Positions 16,072-23,011 of a stretch of DNA of 23,011 bases are shown piece by piece. Numbering within the stretch: the stretch's first letter is position 1; the number at the start of each line of letters is the position of its first letter. A program made the position numbers and the translations under genes. Source of the DNA: Brachionus koreanus (lineage: Eukaryota; Rotifera; Eurotatoria; Ploima; Brachionidae); assembly GCA_016987375.1 (NCBI GenBank), contig PJRA01000005.1, positions 8,405 to 31,415 on the forward strand. The letters are read 5' to 3'. The notes beneath the pieces are model-generated. The model did not search any database, was not told where the DNA came from, and saw only the letters and a list, made by a program, of their open reading frames with translations.

Positions 16072-19000
16072 CTTGAAAATTAAAATTTTTCAATAATTTT
16101 TTTTCTAAAAAATTTTTTTTAAAATAATTTTTATTTTTCGTTTAATCTAAATTTCTGATTACATCACAAAAATTAATGATTTTGTTAATTATTTTTCTTT
16201 TTAATTTTTCTAATAAATATTATCGCTGTCTAAGTTTCTAATGTGCAATAATCTCTCAATTGTGTTTTTATTTTTCTTGAGCTAAAACAATTATTTTTTA
16301 GCGACCTTGATTCCAAAAAAGGTCAAAACAGGACCAGAAAAGTTGATCAAAATCTGCCAATACTGACCCCCTTTTTAGTAGATCCTTTGTATTAGATAGT
16401 AGATCCTTTTTCTAACTCTTTTGAATAAATTTTAGGTCAGTAAGATATCAGGCTAGAATGAAAGCTGATGATCAAAAACATATGGTGAAAGCTTCAAGAG
16501 GATGAAAAATTCATTTTTAAAAGAGTTATGATGATTTATGATGTAGCGAACCCAAAATCAAAACTCAACGATTAAAAGTTAAAAATTGATCAAAACCATA
16601 AAACGATAACTTTAATCATCATCATTTAGGTCATCAACAGAACAAAAAACTAATAATGATACTCTTTGAAATTTAATGATTAAAAGTCAAACTCCAGTTG
16701 TTTACAATAAGGATGGGTCCATAAAAAAGTCATTAGGAAGAAAGAAAGGTTCAAAAAATTAATAATATAGTTTCAATTCAAAGAATTTATTCTTAGATAA
16801 CAAAATTGTTCTTTTATTTAATTTGAATAACTTTTATGCAACATCCTTTTATGTTATGTAAACTTAAAAAATTTATGCTAAATTAGTAATAATTTCAAAT
16901 GTTGTAGTTCTCTAATTGACTACAACACTAATTCTAGCCAGCTTAAATGTCTATATTTTTACAGTGCAATACTATGCGTCTTCCCAGAAACAAACCTTGC
17001 ATAAAAATAAAATAAATGTTCTAAATTTCATCAAATAATAGTCTATGACCGGTGCCGATCATTCTTGATCTGGTAGTGGCCAAAATGGTCGACAGTTCTC
17101 TAGCAGTGGTGAATAGTAAGAACTAATCTGAACCTTTAAAATAATTAAGAGTCTAAGCACATTAGAATGACAGAATTCGTATATCTAAAGCCATGAACTC
17201 ACAAGAAATGTTCCATCTGTTAAATCTTTATTCAATCTTTATTCTTTATTGTGGATATTCTCATCAATCAACTTATTTTTTATTTTTTTATTTTGGCAAT
17301 TTTTTTTTATTAAAAATTATTATCTAATTTAATTTTTATTTTACTAAAATAAAATATAAAAAACTCAAAATGGCCAATTAATTACTGTATTTTTAATGCC
17401 AACGTTTTTTCAAAAAAAGTTTTAAAAAAGTTTTCCAATCAATAAAGAAAAAAGTAACTATGAGGCGCACTGGTCGTTGATTTATTTATTAATAGAATTA
17501 TTATTTAAAACTATATTATTTGTGTTAAAACCGCGAACCATCAGATCCTTAATAGATCTGAATAGGGACATAAAATTACAGGTTTATAACACAAATTATA
17601 TAAATTTCAATATCACTGAGGTCAAGTAACAGTACTAAAATAAACACTAAAATTTGATCTCTTGAATTTCTTCAAAAATTTTGTAAGAAATAGAACTTAC
17701 AATTAAAAAAGTTTCACTAAATGAGATACTAACCTTATTTTAGAGATTTTTTAAAATGATTATGCTGATTCAAAAAACATATAGAATTCATGTCTAAAGC
17801 CCATTCTTAGCTTAATATTAGCATAAAATTTTAAAATGTTTGAATTGTCGTCCCACAAGATAACACAAAAAGTACATGGCTATTTAATATTTTTGAAGAA
17901 ATTCAAAAAATCTAACTTTATTTCTTTTTTTATGATAAACCTTTTGAGGGATTTTTCTACCCATTTTATTTGGTTTATTTTTACAGATAAAACAAATAAA
18001 TTAAATAAAATTGAATCAGATTATGGATTCAAATTGCTATAAAAGAAAAGTACCGTTGAAATAAAGCTAAGAAAAGAGGTCCACAATGCAATGCAGCTAT
18101 ATGTTTCTTATGCAATAGCCATAACCAAGTAGTTATAATGTTCAAAACCATAAATGAACCTCATGCAAAATGATTTGTCTGATTGTCTAATCATCATTAG
18201 AGGAATAAAAATTCTTTCCAAAAAAGCATCAATGGATCAGCTAAACTAGAAATACAAATCTTTGCTCAAAATCCACTAATAACTCCAAAAGCTAATAATT
18301 CATTCCACCCAATTGATTTAGGTATAACCACATACAAGGATGAAAATGATTACAATTTAATCTTCAATTCGATTAAAATTGGCTTAAAAATAACTGGGTT
18401 TAATGAGTTAATGAGTTAGCCAATGTTGCTTTCTTTCCTTCGATTCTAAAACAAGTGGATTCAATTAACATTTTATCAGTAATAATTTCAAGCTTGCAAT
18501 GTGTTGGTTTCATATGAGAAAAGCTGTTCATTATCAAATAAATGAAATCAAAGACAACAAATTTCTATTAGAAGAGAAATAGAATCTCTTAAAATTTAAC
18601 ATTTAAGAAGCCAATAAATATTATAATAAAATTGTTATCGTTAAAGTCATTTCGTAACTCTTATTTAGTTATTTTAGAGGCCAAAAATAAAAATATTTTT
18701 AATTTCAATCAGCTTACTTATTTGCGTAGTCTAAGACAACATGTTTCTTCGAAGTTCCAGTAATTCCATCGTGATGTTGAAAAATGCCCAAATTTTGCCT
18801 GGCTACAATTAATTTTTTAAATAAATCTCCAATTATTTTATGACTATTTTGAGTTTCAATAAAGCTATTTAATGAGAATAAAATCTCAGCCGATCTCAAA
18901 TAGCATTCAACAATACGATCAAGTCTTTTGTAAAATGGACGAGAAGTGAAATAACCACTCCAGAAATTATTTGCTGAATCAGCATAGGTAAAAAAATCAC

Positions 19001-20075
19001 CTTTAAAACTCGGCAGTTTGATGCTAAACTTTTCGTTATTTTCTCTTAAGACTTGAAAATATTCTCGTAGAGTACCAAATCTCAAATGAGCCTTGAACTC
19101 TTCTCTAGAATTGACATATTCAATTATTTTTTCGTAATTTTCAAATTGAACTTGGGCATGAATGAGCTTAGAGTAGGTGAAATCGTCACCTAAAGGCACA
19201 AAAACAACATTATGATTATCTTTATTGCCATAAAGTTGACTTTTTTTTCTATACTGATCGATCAGTATTTCAGCTTGCTGATGAATATTCAATTTAGTAA
19301 CCAATCTTGGCTGAGCACCTGGACACTTGATTCCTCTAGGAATTCTCATAAAATCAAACTGACAACAGATAAAAGAATCGGGGCCACATGTAGAAGGCAC
19401 ATCATAGTGGCCATAAGGCATCACGTGACACAAAATAGAACTATCCTTGCTGTTCACACTGGACCAACTTTGTTTCCATAAAAACTCAAGTCTTTTATTT
19501 TGTGCCATATGCCTTTTAAGATGATAGTGGACTCTTTGTATGAGCATGCTTTCAAAGCCCATTTGTTTAAGCAAATAGGCCATGGTTGGTGAATAGCCGA
19601 ATGGATCTATTGACCAACCGTTAGTTGGCCTCACCGAAGGGTGTATGTTATTTCTGAGCCATTCATGGCCTTCGATCATTTGTTCAATAGTGGCGTAGTA
19701 GTGAGAATTGGCCTCATCGGTCATCACCCATCCACCAGTGACTATCTCCAATTGCTTGGTATCAACAATTAATTTTTTCATTTTTTGCCTCATTTCTTGA
19801 CTAGCTTTCGACCACCACAGAGACAAATAGCTAATTTCTGCCCAAATGAACCTCCTTGTGGGTTTCTCACTTAGTGAATTTACCACAGTGTCAAGAATAT
19901 TGTCGGTCAAGTTGTAAAAATACTGCTCATATGTCATCAGCCATCCTGGATCATTATGCGAATGCGGTACAATTATTACGTTTAGTTTTTTTTCTGTGCT
20001 CCATTCGTTTACGTTGTATCCTTCGGTAATCACATTACTTGAATCAAATGGTAGCAATCTAATAAGTTCAGATGC
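14298..20075 (-). CDS. MAN2A: Golgi alpha-mannosidase II (GH38), N-terminus not found
   Basis: This Golgi hydrolase trims two mannoses from the N-glycan intermediate before complex-glycan synthesis, in the Golgi lumen. Exons 20075-18718 and 16071-14298 join exactly (AA|G, GT/AG) into 1043 residues plus a stop. Numbered from the first codon at 20075, the Zn ligands are His40 and Asp42 in HSHNDPGW, Asp157 (nucleophile) in SIDPFGYS, and His435 in FQHHDGITGT. WAEISYLSLWW, TCGPDSFICCQFDF, GDDFTY and ADSANNFWSGYFTSRPFYKR are also conserved. The C-terminal half has LDRRLDQDDGRGLEQ, LPCDLRLVNLR and the final EPMQIEAF. CCQFDF and the full C-terminus favour the Golgi II/IIx type over the lysosomal enzyme. 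The cytoplasmic tail, membrane anchor and stem should lie in an upstream exon to the right. Confidence 0.94.
17508..17606. repeat. Short foldback with inner hairpin
   Basis: AAACTATATTATTTGTGTTA (17508 onward, to AAACC at 17532) pairs with the reverse complement of 17581-17606 with few mismatches. Between the arms CAGATC and GATCTG form a second small stem. About 100 bp in all, inside the mannosidase intron. It could be a tiny MITE or a structured RNA segment; no coding. Confidence 0.5.
17986..18600 (+). pseudogene. Decayed FLYWCH-zinc-finger MULE transposase
   Basis: Pieces in order on the plus strand are FTDKTNKLNKIESDYGFKLL (FLYWCH beginning), KRGPQCNAAICF and KTINEPHAK (the Cys-x-Ala and His end of a FLYWCH finger), and a 61-codon open stretch at 18234-18419 with NNSFHPIDLGITTYKDENDY and FNSIKIGLKITGF, like the FHPI(A/G)L...E(K/E)DF...F.S(I/L)K stretch of MULE transposases. 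After a frameshift comes MCWFHMRKAVHYQINEIKD from 18499, like the MCWxHMRK motif. Several stops and shifts, and loss of the C-terminus, make it non-functional. It lies antisense inside the mannosidase intron. The family call rests on motif order, without a search. Confidence 0.72.
18718..20075 (-). CDS. MAN2A: Mannosidase II exon: catalytic GH38 domain
   Basis: On the minus strand the acceptor GAAAAATTAG is followed by ASELIRLLPFDSS, so the coding frame extends 18 bases beyond the first Leu of LLPFD. This matches the VYSLISFDNP segment before the catalytic domain in human MAN2A1. It runs through HSHNDPGW to FQHHDGITGT and LDYANK and ends with AA|GTAAGC in phase 2; the apparent stop right after is intronic. 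All metal-binding residues are intact. Antisense open stretches here are shadows. Confidence 0.94.
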
Positions 20076-20744
20076 CTAATTTTTCAATAAAATTATTTAA
20101 CTAACATGATGGCATAAAAATAAAAGTTTAGTAGAGTAAAATTATTATTAAAAAAACGTGGAAAAAATCTTAAACAAAAATTTTATTTAAATTTTTTTAA
20201 AAGTTGTTTAATTTCTTTTATTTTCTAAATTTTTTCGCCCTTTAGAAAATCGAATAGACAAAGTTGGCATTGACAAATACCCTACTTGTTTTTTGTGATT
20301 AAAGGAAATAAGAAAATTCAATTTTAAAAACTCAAGAGCCTTTATTAAGAAAAAGAAAAATTTAAACATAGTAAATTTAACATTCATTGAATTATTTTCT
20401 CTTTTAATAAAGACAAAAGAATTATTAGTTTCATTTGAATTAATAATATATAATATTATATATTGAATCATAAAATTGGGTGGTTTTTAAAGTGTTGCAA
20501 AACATTTTGTTGGATTTTAGCATCTTTGTAAATCAAAAACATGTCTAACTCTTTGTTTATTCAATTCTAAAAAATAATTCTAAAATGAAAATTCTAAAAG
20601 AAAATTTTATAATTATTTAACGTCATTATTGGTATTAAAAAGGTATTAAATATTGAAAAGGGTTATTAGTAACATCAGTAACTCGTAAAATATGTGGAAG
20701 GTGAAAATGATTTCGCTTTTTAAAGTGTGTTTTAAAATATGACT
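20076..20744. other. Upstream flank of the visible mannosidase exons
   Basis: AT-rich. A minus-strand open frame holds ATG at 20387-20385 followed by MNVKFTMFKFFFFLIKALEF and a GTAGGG donor at 20285, in phase with the exon at 20075. It might be the N-terminal exon, but the hydrophobic run is broken by Lys and Glu and may be chance translation of AT-rich DNA. Nothing else seen. Confidence 0.3.
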
Positions 20745-21010
20745 AAAGTAAGAAGGATACAATATTGGTTTAAAAAAATGAATAGAGCCTTTAGAGGTAG
20801 AAAGGGTCAAGTGAAATAACCATTACTAATCAAAATGTTTTGCATATGGCTGTTGAGAGTAACCCCAAGCTTAAACATCACAATCGACGATGATTTTATT
20901 AACAAAATTAGCAGACGTTTCATGAACTGTTCCTCATGTTTTTACAGATTTCGACATTCAACAATGCATTGAGACTAGCATATTTTCAATTGAGGGCACG
21001 ATATTAATTT
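20745..21010 (+). pseudogene. Relic of a Tc1/mariner-type transposase N-terminus
   Basis: In two or three frames it reads KVRRIQYWFKKMNRAF-RGRKG, then TITNQNVLHMAVESNPKL, then LTKLADVS (stop) TVPHVFTDFDIQQC. The order (helix-turn-helix with YWFKKF-like motif, GRxxG linker, VxSNPKLT, LAxxxxVSxxTVxRxLxD) is that of the paired DNA-binding domains of Tc1/mariner or IS630-type transposases. A TGA falls in the second recognition helix, and no catalytic domain follows, so only a fragment is left. It differs from the relic at 12556. Confidence 0.5.
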
Positions 21011-22884
21011 TTTTTGATTTTTTCACTAATAAATCAAAATATTATTTAATTAGACAATTTTTAATTTTTTCTTTATTCCAGATTATTAAGTAATATCCGT
21101 AATTTTGATTATTTCAAAATAAACTGCCTTTATTTTTCCTTAAATTTTATCAAATATTTTTTCTTTTCAATCTGTAAGAATTTTTCTGTATTTTTTTTAA
21201 TATTTAATTTCAAAAATTAAAATTTTTGATTCCAAAAAAAATCATCCATTAAGTTCCTAAGTTTTTTTAAATTAGTTTAAGTTTATGTCCTAATAAATGT
21301 TATAATTTTATTTACAGTACATCTGTTAAAAAAGTGTTTAAACATTGTTAAAGCATTTACAGATTTGACTACTGCTCAACTCTTATGAGTTATCTTTCAT
21401 AAGAGGCAATAATCAAACTAGCTAATAGTTATTATTTTTTTATATTTAAATTTTTTGCGTTTAAATTTAATGTTACTAGCTTTAATGACGTAAATAACTT
21501 TTTAGAAAAATATGGCTTGTATTTCAGCATGTATTTCTACACAGAATGTTACTATCACATCTCGCCTGAAAATTAAAAAAACAATTTATCAAAATTTAAG
21601 ATATCATTTGAACAAGAGAGCTTAGAGAACAAATGGCAAAATCTAATAATGGAGAAAAACGTTTGAATTTTTTATTCAAGATTGAATTTGAGCTTTGTGA
21701 TCAAGAGATCAATGTTGAAATTCACTAAATTAAAGCTTTCTATTCACAATAAAATTAAATTTTTATTGAGTTTTTGTTAAAAAATTTAAAATAAATTAAA
21801 TGTGCAAATAAATTTTACCATTAAAAAAACACATAGGTGAAGCATCTGAATTAAATTACACCCCACAAAACTAACTTTAAAATATCTTTTTAATTATGTG
21901 AATAAATTTCTTTATCATATTTATTATTAGTAAAAAATTAATTCTTTATTATTTATCTCTCTTCTTTGTATATTAAGCAGTTGTTCCAAAAAAAATAATG
22001 TATTTGTTCGCCCACAAGATCTCTTATAGACTAGAATAACACCTTTTTGACTTTCATTTAATCAATTTTTCGGAATTAAGTTGTTTTCAATCATTCCTAT
22101 AACTCATGTCTGAATCTCTTAAATTAAATTATCCTTTGCCTACAAACAATCAGTACTTTCATATTTAGCGACATTAATGAGCGGTTTAAATCTGCTTAGG
22201 CGCCTCTTTACCTTATTTAGAAATGTACACTATTTGAATAAAACTTTAAAAAAAATAAAAACTATTTAAAAAATTCTTAAAAATTCTCAGTGTGCTGGAA
22301 TATCTTGACCTTCCTTCGCGGAAATTATGAAAAGTTTGATCAAAAAAATACCTCCTTTTGCAAACAGCTTAATAATGTTGAGAAAAAGACTCATATTGAT
22401 GTTTTGGATTATAGTTCGAAGAATTCTCTAGCAATAATTGATTCTTTTATTTATTGAGGAAAATCGTGGTCTAGTTGATTCAGTGAAATCTATTGTTTCC
22501 CAAATCAAATTAAATATGGAATTAAGCCTTACCTACTGTAAATTATTTTATTTATTAAATGATCTGCTAAAGATAGATTATTATATATAATTGTGTCTTA
22601 TTTTAATATATCTTTATACTAAAACTTTTACTCTAAATCTCTTCTCTTAGGTATAAACTCATCTAGTTAAATTAATAATTGTAAAAAAGACTTTAATTTG
22701 ATTTTAATTTTTTTTTATATATATCATATTTCAATTTTTCCACTTAAACTTTAAATAAATAAAATTTTATTATTATTATTTATTTCAGAAAAGATTACGC
22801 CAGATTTGGCGATGAAAAATACTAAATTATAAAAAAGGCAAAATTTTTTTATTAATACTATTTAATTTACATAAAAAAAGAAAG
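21011..22884. other. AT-rich flank with one unexplained open patch
   Basis: Most of this is low-complexity AT-rich sequence. Around 22281-22457 a less AT-rich patch is open for 58 codons on the plus strand (no start Met) and on the minus strand carries an ATG frame with a hydrophobic N-terminus ending at a stop near 22290. A patch at 21500-21730 is also less AT-rich without a recognisable product. At 22789-22834 an acceptor-like TTTATTTCAG precedes a short open frame. Confidence 0.4.
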
Positions 22885-23011
22885 ATAAATCAAACAGTAT
22901 TACACCTTCCATACTGTAAGCCTGCGAAGGATTCTGGGGATACACTGGCCTGAGACACTGTCAAATGCTGAACTATACAAAAGAACTAATTCAGAGCCAT
23001 TGAGTCAATGC
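22885..23011 (+). mobile_element. LINE reverse-transcriptase C-terminal fragment, runs off the window
   Basis: In one uninterrupted frame it reads YTFHTVSLRRILGIHWPETL then SNAELYKRTNSEPLSQC up to the last base. This is the conserved (C/S)LRRILxIxWPxxxSNxELYxRT stretch after the polymerase domain of many invertebrate LINE proteins. The final EPLSQC corresponds to [14 protein letters not shown] in the relic at 6262-6530, and the DNA there is also similar (CCATTRAGTCAATGC). Similarity starts abruptly near 22885 after AT-rich DNA, which suggests a 5'-truncated copy. The visible part has no stop. Confidence 0.8.

Larger units (their letters stand above)
16072..18717 (-). other. Mannosidase II intron with TE debris
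   Basis: This 2646-bp intron is fixed by the matching phases of its flanking exons. It contains the FLYWCH-MULE relic on the opposite strand (17986-18600), a foldback (17508-17606), a short open frame ending GRKKGSKN (16676-16762), a duplicated 12-mer AGTAGATCCTTT (near 16377 and 16400) and a mixed-composition patch around 17040-17110 that I cannot name. Confidence 0.85.

Noticed and set aside
19212..19481. Plus-strand open frame opposite the mannosidase catalytic exon
   Set aside because: Shadow of a well-conserved minus-strand coding exon.
18714..20057. Treating the two mannosidase open frames as separate genes or a split pseudogene
   Set aside because: The donor AA|GTAAGC and the acceptor AAG|G restore one Lys codon, and the join matches the family alignment without gap, so they are two exons of one intact gene.
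1..23011. tRNA, rRNA, CRISPR arrays or bacterial operon signals
   Set aside because: No cloverleaf, rRNA-like or regularly spaced repeat pattern was seen, and the genes are spliced eukaryotic genes.

Overview
The window is very AT-rich, intron-containing animal DNA. It carries parts of two conserved metazoan protein-coding genes and a dense litter of decayed mobile elements. Genuine exons stand out as islands richer in G and C, and every junction I could place follows the GT/AG rule. Short introns (51-215 bp) next to a few of 2-4 kb, plus FLYWCH/MULE, Tc1-like and LINE relics, suggest a compact AT-rich invertebrate. A rotifer such as Brachionus is my guess, but nothing here proves it.

Left part (1-11702, + strand): positions 98-3393 hold no recognisable exon. 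They contain a foldback repeat at 523-860 and a hairpin at 2275-2328. From 3394 to 11702 lies a type I phosphatidylinositol-4-phosphate 5-kinase gene lacking its N-terminal exons. Nine in-frame exons give 589 residues, and a 27-nt micro-exon would add 9. An alternative last exon at 7505-7593 would give a different, much shorter C-terminus. Its introns contain a relic LINE on the opposite strand (6262-6530), a foldback element (5187-5420) and a 228-bp MITE flanked by TTAA (10089-10316).

Middle (11703-14297): the space between the two convergent genes holds a badly damaged Tc1-like DD34E transposase (12556-13222) and further AT-rich repeats.

Right part (14298-20075, - strand): a Golgi alpha-mannosidase II-type gene (GH38). 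Two long exons join exactly in phase and give 1043 residues up to a proper stop; only the N-terminal anchor/stem exon is not securely found. The 2646-bp intron between them carries a decayed FLYWCH-MULE transposase on the opposite strand. Beyond 20076 there are a Tc1/mariner-type helix-turn-helix relic (20745-21010), unexplained open patches, and at the right edge a LINE fragment of the same family as the one in the kinase intron.

The two genes have unrelated jobs: membrane PI(4,5)P2 synthesis and Golgi N-glycan trimming. I see no operon-like or functional link. I found no convincing wholly new system. The points most worth checking are the two-way 3' end of the kinase gene, the TTAA MITE, the candidate micro-exons and the missing mannosidase N-terminus.
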